A stretch of DNA of 64,000 bases, from assembly GCA_018417955.1 (NCBI GenBank), contig JACTVC010000029.1:310001-374000 (forward strand), given 5' to 3'. Position numbers and translations under genes: made by a program. This document shows, one piece after another, positions 11,711-21,989 of the stretch (position 1 is its first letter; each line of letters begins with the position of its first letter). Below the pieces are notes generated by a model that saw only the letters and a program-made list of their open reading frames with translations, did not search any database and was not told the DNA's origin. Source of the stretch: Laccaria trichodermophora. Taxonomy: Eukaryota > Basidiomycota > Agaricomycetes > Agaricales > Hydnangiaceae.

Positions 11711-12935
11711 ATGGGTTTACCATCGCGCCCTAATGTCGCAGAACAAAAGGTGGTTGAGGTGACTTTGAGATGCATATCTGGGTACCGATTCTTAAATACT
11801 GTGAGTTGTCTGCTAATCCAAAATCAAGAACCCGTTTATCACCCACTGACTTACGATATTCAGTACCGCCATGTTTCACTACGCTATCCAAAGCGCCTTC
11901 AACCTTTCAACTCATACGACACCTTTACCAACTGGTTTGGTTAAGGGGGTACGAGTTCTACGCTCCTGTTACTCGCATTCAACTCATTTCCAAATTCAAA
12001 GATATCAGATTCCATTGCGACTCTGTTCAAACCAGTCAATCAAGAAAGAAAACGACTTCGCGACGAGGTGAATGACGCGTGGGGGTCGCATAAGCGACAA
12101 AAAGTCGTGAGTAGTTGTGCCTGAACCCCACCAACTTCCCCCATTGATTTTTTTAATCATTTCAGGACGTATTGTCCAGATTCTGCACGCCAGAGACGAA
12201 AGAAATGACCCAACACACCATGGTCTTGATGGACTTCCCTGACTGTACCTACGGGTTAAAGTCCCAAATGCCGGACTCTCCGTCGAAATCGCTATTCATT
12301 TCTCACGTTGCACGAATTTCGCTCACCTCTAATCATCATTCGTGGGTGCACAATAATCCTCCTGCATTGCAACACTTGCAGATCCGACTGCCTTTGACAT
12401 TGTACAATCCACGTGGTCGTACATTCTGTTCCACTATGCGGACATTGGCAAATCCCCTCAAATCAGTGTCGGCGCAGGCTTTTGTGGGATTGACCATCGA
12501 GCTGCACTTTCCGTACAGTCTCAGGGAACATATCCTTCACTGCTGCGAGACAAGAAATGTTTGTGAGTGTGCTCCTTCACCACAATTAGTCGTTCCGCAG
12601 GCGAAGAGCCTCACCATTGGCCTCCGCTCCTTTCATCCGTTGATGTTGGTAAGCGACTTCGATTATTTCACTTCAAGTCACTTAGTTTTTCAATTTAGGG
12701 CTTTCTTTCTACTTGGATCAAGATCTTTCCGAATCTTGAGGGTGTTACCATCAAAGCAACGGACTCGCAACCTAATTTGTCGTGGAGCCCGATGATCCAC
12801 GCATACTTAGTGGATTCATCTGCTATGATGCCCTGTCTCAGCATGTTCAAATTCTCAACTGGGGGGGGTAATTACTCGGTTTGGGCCCCATATAACAGAC
12901 TTACATCCGAAAGCAATAGATGGGTTGAACTATAA
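11711..12935 (+). CDS. F-box/LRR-like protein (degenerate or highly diverged)
   Basis: ATG at 11711. An exon encodes QKVVEVTLRCISGYRFLN, then an intron (GTGAGT at about 11800 to CAG at about 11862) and YRHVSLRYPKRLQPFNSYDT, which resembles the stretch after an F-box. After an intron ending TTTCAG near 12166, a long exon runs DVLSRFCTPE... to RSFHPLML. A clean intron (GTAAGC...TTTAG) joins to GFLSTWIKIFPNLEGVTIKA, and the frame ends at a TAA at 12933-12935. The hydrophobic spacing (PQAKSLTIGL, FPNLEGVTI) suggests leucine-rich-like strands used for substrate recognition by SCF-type ligases. A canonical LPxE F-box start is not visible. The reading between 11945 and 12160 is unclear, so a pseudogene is possible. 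Confidence 0.4.
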
Positions 12936-13903
12936 CTCACTCAGTAGTGGGTATTAACATACATGTAATTATTATATAACATCATTGACGCTTGTTTGAA
13001 TTTTTAAAAGTTGCACCGGGCGGCTATCGATCTATCAAGAGGCAACTTCTAATCACCCGTTGAATTCTGAGGAACTTACCTGTGTTATAATAGCCGGTGG
13101 CGCCAACTCTATGTTCATCGAGCTCTTTCCATGCCCTAGAAGGTGGGAGAAGAGGAAAAGAATAAGATTGTAAGCGGTATGTCCTTCGGGTCGGCAATTT
13201 CCGCCCACACAAGTTCCTAAAGCACGTGCTGTTTTGAAGGACAACCCTAAAGTCGTCCGTATATATACCAACGACGAGTGCAAAAGCGTCTTCTTTCTTC
13301 CCACTTACCTTGTGTTCTTGCGATACCAGTGGTACTTCCTCGCGATCATCCTCCCCTCCTTCCACTCTTTCATTAGTTGTACTCACTACGCGTAGATACT
13401 TTGTTGATATAATCAAATGTAGAATAAGTAGCCAGGTACCAGGAATGATCGAAGAAAACAAAAGCGATAAGTATGAACGGAAATGGAACTTTTCTCCATT
13501 TTGAAGTGGAGTAAGTGCAACGAAGAGTGCTAGTGATCACCCGACCACGGCTGATTGCGCATATTAGCAGGGTAGACATTCGAGCTTTTGTGAGTCGTAC
13601 TGTTGCCATGGTGTTCAGGGCAGCTAAACTATGTCACTATTCAGCATTTTTCCTGGTGAGTCTTCAACCGGACCCTGAGCAAAATTTTTGATTTATTGTC
13701 TTTTTAGTTTCCGCACCCCGTTGAGACATTGGTCGATGTTGGTTAGGTCTAAAGTACGTGTTGATCCCTTGAAAATGGGTATTTCATGATTGCCGGACTG
13801 GACAGTTCTATTTATTGTTCGCCTCATATCGAACTGAGTTAAATACCAATGTTGCTGGACATGAATTACATTCTCAGTTCCTAACTTCCGAATCTCATCT
13901 GTA

Positions 13904-14879
13904 ATGAACCTCGTGAGTAGCGTGATTTCTTCTGATTCTTCTAGCCCTTATCGCCTCGTAGGTTCACTCTGTCGAGAAGCTCGTCCATCATACGGGCAAG
14001 ATCAGATGGCTCAGCCTTGACGATGATCTATCATTCTTGCTTAGCACTGGTGAGTTGTCCTCTTTGAATTAAATTTGTCCCCTAATCCCTAATTTAGCTG
14101 AGGATGGTGTCATCATTTGGGACCTCAAACTCCGAATGCATCAGGTCATTACCAACTCACCCAACTTAAATTGTCCTGCCTTCTGGACGCCGCTTCGCAC
14201 GGACCTGTGGACGAAGGGCTTCGTATGTGGAATGGGAGGTGGAGAGCTTCACGTTTTTTGCCGCCGCTGGTCGGAGGTTTGTTGTCAGTCGTAATTTCGC
14301 CGTGATCTAACCATTTCCCATTTAGAATACATTCCATGACGTTCTTGTTCTTGACGATGAAGAAGCCAAGGAACGTATCTTCAACTATCTCTTCTATTGT
14401 GATCAACAACGACGTAAACTTTCTTCATCGTCTTAACCTGCCATTCATTAACATATATGTTATAGGCCGTTATGGTCACTTTGGTCATGCGCCTACAAAT
14501 GAGTCGTTTCCCGATGTACATGCCAATCGTTGTGGTAGCAGCATGCTCATCAGAGCTGCACCCGAGCTAGGTGTTATTGAGGTTCACCGGGTGAGCCCAC
14601 AGCCAGTCTGTGGTTCTTCTGCTATTTCATTGCTTTTATTGAACTGTGTGACAGGTTGAGCAATCCCGCCCCGCCGTTGGAGGTAGAGGGATTCAGCAAC
14701 CCGGCCAGAGTGATGGGAAGGGAGACGCCGAACCACCCTGCCAGGACGAAGCGATCGAAGCTGCCGAGCGGTCACCTGGCTATAGCTATGGCCTGTTTTT
14801 CTCGTTTTTTCATTTCAGTCAGCCTACCCCCTTTTCAATCTTTATCCTTCCTTTATTATACGCGTATTTTTTATTGTAG
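13904..14879 (+). CDS. WD40-like protein with hydrophobic C-terminal tail, shortened (copy C)
   Basis: A continuous spliced frame runs from ATGAACCTC (13904) with GT/AG introns at about 13913, 14048, 14271, 14414 and 14591 to a TAG at 14877-14879. It reads VHSVEKLVHHTGKIRWLSLD, then AEDGVIIWDLKLRMHQVI (WD-type strand), GELHVFCRRWSE, APELGVIEVHRV, a Pro/Gln-rich linker and a hydrophobic end (FSIFILPLLYAYFLL). Copy A (minus, 10004) shares the short architecture: DHVGVIDVF in A corresponds to PELGVIEVH here. The intron before the EDG strand is in the same place in all three copies. About 270 residues; too few blades for a full propeller, so it would have to pair with another protein or be relic coding. 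Confidence 0.5.
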
Positions 14880-15121
14880 CTCGGTTTTGTAGGTATATAT
14901 TGACAACTCAAGGCGGATCGTTCATATATATCCAATCGTACAAGAATGCTTTACTAATACTAGTATTTCTAAAAGTCCTGAAAATTTTCAGGTCGAGATT
15001 TGAGAAGTACATAACTTACCTCAATGAGGGGATGGATGGATAACAATCTGCATCATTCCAGAAGTGTCATCATCTTCTCGTAATAAGCGAGCTTATTAGA
15101 ATTTTCGGTGATTGCCCGAAA

Positions 15122-15140
15122 ATTGTAAGGCTGCCCTAAA
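15122..15140. repeat. Single arm of the CACGTG hairpin repeat
   Basis: ATTGTAAGGCTGCCCTAAA is the reverse complement of the left arm of the copy at 20105 (TTTAGGGGAGCCTTACAAT) with one mismatch in 19. No second arm or CACGTG is present beside it. It lies about 440 bp upstream of WD40 copy B. Confidence 0.55.
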
Positions 15141-15181
15141 CCTGACTGGATAGACTACGTTTCTCACACTGATGCGATTTT

Positions 15182-15290
15182 CTTTCCACTCACTCATACC
15201 CACTCACACACGCCCGATCACTCACTCACTCATGCCCACTCACACACGCCCGCTCACTCACTCACTCACTCACTCACCTCACTCCCCCTT
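15182..15290. repeat. CACT/CACA microsatellite
   Basis: A CACTCACT-rich low-complexity run with two longer CCCACTCACACACGCCCG sub-units. It looks like simple-sequence expansion; no spacer-repeat structure. Confidence 0.85.
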
Positions 15291-15576
15291 ACTCTTTCGT
15301 AGAATCCCCGTCCACTAATTTAGTAATGTAGTTGTATAAATAATAAAGAGCGAAAGAGAATAATAAAGCTGAAAACAAAAAGCAAATGATCGATACCAGT
15401 ACCGGCGATCCAAGGGCATAACAACGCCCCTTCCGTCGTCAATCAAGGACACCGAGAACGGAGACAAAAAAATGGTTCGTTGATCATTCCTGCTCATCTT
15501 GACATGCGCGTGTCTATTGTTATTTTGGGTATATATCTGTAAAGTGTCAGACGCACTCAAATGAATATAGTTTCAG

Positions 15577-17190
15577 ATGAATTTCGCCTCACTGCCCAAG
15601 GTGCGAGGCCTTTCTCAGAACTGCCTCTACGCGTCTCATGTCTCTCTGTTTAGTTTGAACAGAAACATACCCTCGTGCGCCACACCAAACCCCTCAATAC
15701 CATACGGATTAGCTCCGACGGCACTCGTCTCCTAAGCGGCGGTTGTAATTTTTCTCCAATCGTGTACTACACACTGACTTGAGTGGAGCAGGGGACGACG
15801 GACTTCTGGTTGTGTGGGACTTGCAATACGGCCAGGAAGCTCAAGTTATATCAGTGGTATTCAACGGTCCTGTTTGCGCGGCTGTGTGGGCCCCTCCAGC
15901 AAATCACCCAACCGCAATGTTTGCATTCGGATGCTGCGATGGGACATTGTTCGTTTACCATCAGCCAATGCCAGAAGTAAGCAAACCGTCCTCCGCTCCT
16001 TCTCACTGAAGCTGACGCTCACCAACAGCTCAAATATGAATACGCCTCCGGCACTGATGCACATGATGGCAGGATCGAAGATGTTGCATACGACCCTCAA
16101 CAGAGCCGACTGGCAACTGCAGGGGATGGATGTGTCAAGGTGTGGAACCTTGATCCTCAAGGTATTAGTTCTATAGCATTACGACCTCATCCTTTCACTC
16201 ACAAACGCCAGGACTCGTTACGAACATTGCCTGCGTTCCGGCGAGGCCTTTTATTGCTAGGAGTGTTTCCTTCTACGACAAGGGTCAGAATATCTTGATC
16301 TGTTACCTGGAGTCTCATGAAGTGTGCGTTTCTTTCACCAGTTTCAAAGATTTAAAGATGACCTTCCATTAGACTTAGCTACAAGATTGATCCTTGGGCC
16401 CTGCAGTGGAGACGTCAACTCCCTACTCGAATGTAAGTTCAGCCCGTGCCCTCGCTTCGTTTTGATCTTGTAACTTCTCTGCAGTGGCCACGCGATTGTC
16501 GCTGCCGACAATCGGTCTCTCATCGTGTCCAATTTAGTTGATGGGGTCGATGTTTACTCAATCCCACCACTTCGCCCAACGAGATCTTTTCAACACCCAA
16601 TCCATACCAACGTCCCCCTAGTTGTCGCTTCAGCTCTGGGAGGTGTCTTAATTATGGTTGGTAGTGATGACGGCTCCCCTCGACTCTTCAACATCAATAC
16701 CGGCTTGTTCTGCGCTGCGCTCCGCCATGCACCATGTACGTCGGTCGTCTCTTACTCTCGAGCGCTATTTTCTGAAACTGTCATTCTTCAGCGGGCCTGG
16801 TTCAGATTGTCGATGTTAGTTGATTAAGATCAGAAATTAGTTTTACGCTAAACGATCGATGATAGGCTCACTCCATCGGAAATTATTGTCTTTTGGCCAC
16901 AGGTTCAACAGATATCAACGTTGACATTAAGATTTGGCGCACAGTTGCCGTACGTACGTCCATCAGCTTTTTGATTCAATAACATTTATTTTTGTTTTAT
17001 CTAGCCTGACGAAGAACAGGGTGTAGAACGCCCGGTTCCGCCGCCTCGATTAACGTCTATTGGGCTATGGCAATTCATCTTAATCATTATCCTGTCCTTG
17101 TTCACGCAGGTGCTTATAGCTACTATTTCGAAGGACACACTATTTAAATATGTAACCCATTTCTTACCGCATATTCCTAGAGGTTTGTAG
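15577..17190 (+). CDS. WD40-repeat protein with C-terminal membrane anchor (copy B, full length)
   Basis: Start MNFASLPK at 15577. After a short intron the frame reads KHTLVRHTKPLNTIRISSDG, then across the shared intron GDDGLLVVWDLQYGQEAQVI. Further blades follow: MFAFGCCDGTLFVYHQPMPE, DGRIEDVAYDPQQSRLATAG with GCVKVWNLDPQG, SYKIDPWALQWRRQLPTRI, IVSNLVDGVDVYSIPPLRP and GGVLIMVGSDDGSPRLFNIN. A last blade ends STDINVDIKIWRTVA. The final exon carries RPVPPPRLTSIGLWQFIL and a strongly hydrophobic helix before a short basic tail (stop 17188-17190). That is enough for one propeller of about seven blades. WD40 propellers are protein-interaction platforms; the tail suggests membrane anchoring. Specific partners cannot be inferred, but the SPT5-like gene begins 306 bp downstream on the same strand. 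Confidence 0.7.
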
Positions 17191-17495
17191 ACTCATGAAG
17201 GTCAACATCACATGACCTTTTGTGAACCTGCCCTCAACACTGATGCCTCAAACCCTGATCGCTTGTTTTCTGTTTTCCTTTTCTCAAACTCATTAGCACA
17301 AGTCGTATATAGCGCAAGTCGTTATGTCTATAGTAGTAGGTACTAACAGTTGTGCTCCCAACTTAGTCTTACTAGAATCAAATCAGAGCTCTTCGTCCCG
17401 AAGTCAAGGCAAAAAACGCGCGCGCGAAGTTTGTATCGTACTGAGATGCCAAGGAATCCTAACATTCATCGTCTCTCCAGGACTCGGAATCGCGC

Positions 17496-19909
17496 ATGAA
17501 CCGCTTTGTCGATGTGGAGGCCGTAGAGACCGACGCCGAGGAATGTGAAGATGAATTAGATGGTAACTTGGGTGCGTGTGCATCCAATCTTTTCGTTTTG
17601 AGTCTCACGCACTTATGTAGACTCGTTGATCGACGATAATGAGTCGGAGTCCGAGGATGCCGGTGATTCGCTGATCACCCATACCCTGTTGGCGAAGGCT
17701 TTTCGTGAACACGAGTCTGGAGTGGGCTCAAAATGGCATTCATTCGTCCAGCGTGCTCACGAACGTGCATCGACCTCTACGCCTATCGCAGTAGGGCGAT
17801 CTTCTCCTGAACCCAGGGCAATTCACGACAACGATAATTTGTGGGAGGTACCATGCAAAGTGCGTAATTCTTTTATACAGCGCGGACGAGTTACAAGCAC
17901 GTCAGCAGGTCGGTTACGAGGAAGTGACTGTGTTCAACATCATGAAGTGGGCGTTAAATGACGAAATCCGCGCGACAGGAGCATTATCCGCGTTTGGACG
18001 TGCGACCCTTCCTGGGCGAGTTTTCGTTGAAGCACCCTCAATAGAGGATGCCAAGAGAATGCTCACTCATGTCCCCCATGTTACTCCCAACAAAACAAAA
18101 CCCGTTCCTGGTGATGACTACCTGAAGTGCTTGACCGAAGGGAACACCTACACTCCAACGCTCCATCATTGGGTCAGATTGCGGCGTCCGAGACTATACA
18201 AAGGCGATATCGCCCTGATAAAACATGTTGACGAGCAGTCTCTCCTGATCGACGTCGCTGTTGTCCCACGGCACAACTTTACTGAAAACAAGAAAACCTC
18301 TGGACGCCCTCCACAGAAGTTAATGAATGCGTTTGAAGTGGGACACCTTCTTGGTCCTAGCAGCGTTTCTGCAAGAAATTGGCGGTTCCAGATCACGGAT
18401 CCAAAAGGTCGCGAACAATTATATTGCGAATGTGGTCACCTACTTCTCAACGACCTCAACACAAACTCTTACATCCCAGCGGAGGCAATGCCCACCATCG
18501 CTGAACTGGAGATGTTCAAGCCTTCTTACGATGTTCCAGAGAAAGTTCTGACTAAAACTCGGGACAGAATCATGCTAGAGTGTCTCCGTTTCGGAGATCA
18601 GGTTAAGATTCTTGTTGGAGAGTATCAGGGATTATTGGGAGAAGTCGAAGCAATTGACGGCTTGGAAGTTCAGGTCACTATACCCACACAGGGCGTCACT
18701 CAGGGGATTTTGATGCCCTATCTACGAAGAAACTTCCAGATTGGGGATGAGGTCCAGATTATGACAGACCCGAATCCCGGGTTTATAGGATGGGTGACGG
18801 CTGTTGAATCTGGAAGTGAAGGCGATCCAAAAATTTCCGTTGTCAACATTTCGCAGGAGAAAGAGGTAATGTTTACGGGTCGAGAGGTCCTTACTTATAG
18901 CTTACCCTGTTTAGGTTTGGACATCGTGTTCAAAGGTCAAATTTTATTCTTCACCATTTGTGTGGACAACAATACGTCCAATACCACCCCCACCCCCAAA
19001 CAGGCAGTATGCAATCGTCAAAACGATCAACAAAAAAAGGAAGCAGGACCCCGATGAAGGCCGGAAAGTCAGAATAAACGAAAATCCTAACCGCCGATAT
19101 GAAGGCAAAGAAGTAGGCGTCGTTCACGGGAATTTTAAAGGTTACCATGGAAGAATCAAATCTACGACCCCGCAAGGGGACGCACAGGTTGAGCTGAATG
19201 CTACAGCTATATCCACAATGAGAGTCAAATGTTTTCCTCTCATCCATTTACGCATTCTGTAAGTTCATCTTTCATTTTGACTCAATTGACTCATAGTTTT
19301 CGCAGCCAGAAAAACGATATGCTTTCGGGGCCGCTCTCTGAACTTCGCAACATATCCCAATTGACAGCTCCCGCCGTAAAAGAAGCAGGACCGTCATCTC
19401 TCATATGCTCGACTCCTCTTCCACTCCCCACAGATATACCAGGAAGTCCAGCATGGGACCCTTCGTCAAGAACACCTCGGCAAGACGAGGATGAGGGGGA
19501 CGAAACGCCGCCAGAGGCAGTTCCGTATTGGTTGGCCGATGAAACCTTCAAAAAGTACAAATTCAGATTAATAGTACATGATCCATCAAAACGGTATGAA
19601 GGAGGGATTTACCATGGCAAGTATGCGCAATTCTTGTCCGCAATTGGTGGTAGTATTGCGAAGGTCTCAATCAACTTCAAAACCCCGGAAATACCATTAC
19701 AACATCTGCTGCCCCTCCATCCAACGATGGAGGGGGAACTCGTCATGCCACTTAGCGGTCCGCTTCACGGTCAGCTTCTGAAGGTCGCAAAATACAATGA
19801 TGGTCGATGTGCTTTGAAAGATCCAAGAAAACCACTTCCGCGGCTCAAGAATTATGAACCACCTACCATGCAATCTGACCAGTTAGCCTTGGTGACGGGG
19901 ATGATCTAG
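17496..19909 (+). CDS. SPT5-like protein with NGN and KOW domains
   Basis: Exon 1 (ATG 17496) encodes MNRFVDVEAVETDAEECEDE and splices to DSLIDDNESESEDAG, an acidic N-terminus as in SPT5. An NGN-like domain follows (TVFNIMKWAL, TLPGRVFVEAPSIEDAKRML, the ligated VPHVTPNKTKPVP). KOW-type motifs include WVRLRRPRLYKGDIALI, DQVKILVGEYQGLLGEVEAI, IGDEVQIMTDPNPGFIGWV, EVGVVHGNFKGYHGRIKS and a last GGIYHGKYAQFLSAIGG. SPT5 with SPT4 clamps RNA polymerase II during elongation. This protein is shorter and diverged, lacks the heptad CTR repeats, and so is more likely a lineage-specific paralogue than the essential factor. The junction near 17850-17900 is unresolved; other junctions (about 18868/18915 and 19262/19306) look normal. 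Confidence 0.68.
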
Positions 19910-20104
19910 GGTATTCCTAAGTGCTGGAATGATCGTTTCTTACGCTTTTTTCATCGAAATTCACCCCTTGGCTCATAAATTTAATCTACTCTGTGTAAAT
20001 ATCTTATATCAACAAAAATTTAGTACGTGCAACACCTAGTTCTCCCTGAATTCTTGTGAGCGGGAGTGTGTGTTTGTGTGGTTTGGCGTCTATTGGCTTG
20101 AGTG

Positions 20105-20159
20105 ACTTTAGGGGAGCCTTACAATGATCACGTGGAAAGATGTCAGGCTGCCCTAAAGT
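20105..20159. repeat. 55-bp hairpin repeat with central CACGTG (copy 2)
   Basis: Begins ACTTTAGGGGAGCC and ends GGCTGCCCTAAAGT; the arms pair with one mismatch, and CACGTG is again at positions 25-30. It sits in the intergenic space between the 3' ends of the SPT5-like gene and the convergent SAP-like gene. No obvious target-site duplication. Confidence 0.7.
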
Positions 20160-20323
20160 AGCCGTTGTCAAAACCAGCAAGGCGTTGGGTTGTTGCCTTT
20201 TTTCCTCCCACAACCACTCACTCGCCATGACAATGGGGAATCAATATCTTTGTAGTCCATATGTAGTTTCAGAACGAATATACAATAGATGAATGAAAGC
20301 CCGGTCAATTGTAATCGGCGAGC

Positions 20324-21187
20324 CTAAGGTCGTACAGGGAGTGAGCAATTGTTCCCTGGCTGGTCGACGTCAATGTTGTCTCCAGGGCGTGCCGTTAGCG
20401 TACGGTTGGAACCCAAGGAAAAACCCGTCAGTGATGCTTTTCTGGTTGAACTAGATAATGAGATGAGTCGTATCATGGTCATTAGCATCTTGTTGGTTGA
20501 TGTCCTCTCACCGATTACACGTAGGTAGCCATCTTTGAAGAGCAAGTCAATGTCGTCAGCTTCGAGCATGTTCACCTTGTACTCGAGAAACGGCCGCAGC
20601 TTCCGTGGATCCAAAACCTATAAAGGCGTTTAGCAAGGTAAAGACTTCGGCCTATCATTCTTACGACGACTTTTCCGTTCATGCGAAGCTTTTGAAGGAC
20701 TGTGAAAAGGTCGAGGTCTCCGTTGTCATTGCACTCGACATCAATCTCTTGTCTGTGACACCAGTCTTTTGGCCCTTCAAAGCGTCGTACGTGGAGTATG
20801 CGACGGGGAACTTCAGGAACGCTTTGTGCAGCTTCGTCTTTGTCCACCGGGAGAGGTTCTAAAGGCAAGCTCCGCATATCAACCGCCACCGTCTCAATAC
20901 CCATCTCAATATCGGCTTGACTATCTTCATGTGTACCCAACACCTGAAATCGGAGTAAGTTTATTTCAGCGCATCTGGCAGCGTTATCTCACAAAATTTA
21001 TCAGAGCATTCTCGTAGTCGGTTTTGGTAGGCTCCGCGCGGTTTCTTTTGGCAGTGGAGGGGACAGATAGTTGGAACTTTTGACATAAAGACTTCAGAAT
21101 ATCCCTGCGAAACTTTTTGAGAGCGGTTGGCGCGATAATATCTCGTTGTAAGATACGTTCGGCGTGTTCAATCGTTAGGTCTGCCAT
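20324..21187 (-). CDS. SAP-like domain protein of unknown function
   Basis: Start MADLTIEHAERILQRD at 21187. The first exon contains LKKFRRDILKSLCQKFQL and TKTDYENALINF, the helix-turn-helix spacing of a SAP-like motif (L..LC...l.......K.dL...L), which in other proteins binds A/T-rich DNA. Introns near 20991-20945 and 20639-20600 join to VLGTHEDSQADIEMG, RRILHVRRFEGPKDWC and VLDPRKLRPFLEYKVNMLEA. A further intron (GTGAGAGG near 20515) precedes the last exon; the exact stop is uncertain and may be slightly upstream of the given end. The gene is divergent from the DNW-motif gene (start 21317), the two sharing 129 bp that must contain both promoters. Family not recognised beyond the SAP-like motif. 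Confidence 0.5.
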
Positions 21188-21316
21188 TACGGGTCAATGA
21201 GGGCATTGCAGTCCACTGACTCTTTAAAGGCTCAATTTCCATAGCAACGGCGACCATGTCCCAACTGTTGTAGTGTTTCTTGTTCTTGTATAACGACGGG
21301 AGAACAATGACAACCT

Positions 21317-21989
21317 ATGGACTTGATAAGCTGCGACTTTTTCGCTCGAACTGCTCTAATGCCTCCCCATCGCATCCAACGTTACCACTCGCGTCCAACC
21401 ACAAGGTCCATATTTTCCCCTGAGCGCTTGCTCACCCCTCCACCAAGTACTCTAAGATCCGCATTCACTTTCATTGACCATTATGATGTCACGGATCCGG
21501 ACGAGCCCGAAACAGCCGAGTCATCAAGTAGCAAATCATACCGCCCAATTCTGATGTTAAAACCACGAGGGGAAGTGTCCCGCGCTTACAACCTTCAGGT
21601 TGAAATGAAAGTCGACGACAAACAATTCGCAGATGTACAAGTAAGTTCTAACTTTTATTGATGCCTAAAGCCTCGCTGATCCTTACTTAGGGTCTAATCT
21701 CGCGATTGGTTGCTGACCACCTAGAGACCAGCCTTTCCTTTAGGCAACAATCCAGCGCCGATTTAGATACCGTTTATGAAAAGGTGATTTAGCTCAAGTT
21801 GAGTCAATGCGACTAACAAAGCTGCAGGCACTCGAAAAATTTCCATTGCTAAAGCGGTTCAAAGATAATTGGGCCATCTCTGACTTTGTGAAGCTTGAGC
21901 TGAAACGGACCGTGCAGCAATCCCGGAGATTGCGTAAGAAAAACTCAAAGGCGCGCAATTCCCCGGACAATGATTTTGACGACCAGTGA
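21317..21989 (+). CDS. Small 'DNW-motif' protein, copy 2
   Basis: The frame opens at 21317 (a later ATG at 21359, MPPHRIQRYHSRPTTRSIFS, is an equally good start). Three exons are joined at FADVQ|GLISRLVADH (intron about 21639-21690) and VYEK|ALEKFPLLKRFKDNW (intron about 21783-21827), ending in a basic tail (RRLRKKNSKARN) with a TGA at 21987-21989. Both introns fall at the same residues as in the copy at 6545, although the proteins share mainly the C-terminal FP.L.R..DNW..DF motif. The tail may be a nuclear localisation signal. It is divergently paired with the SAP-like gene, which hints at co-regulation. Function unknown. Confidence 0.6.

Noticed and set aside
13024..13609. Minus-strand open frames with a hydrophobic segment (FILIAFVFFDHSWYLATYS)
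   Set aside because: Two frames compete, splice sites could not be reconciled and no family was recognised; too weak to list as a gene.
15182..15290. Regularly repeated CACT units resembling a repeat-spacer array
   Set aside because: It is a eukaryotic microsatellite with no unique spacers; a CRISPR array is not expected in a fungal nucleus.
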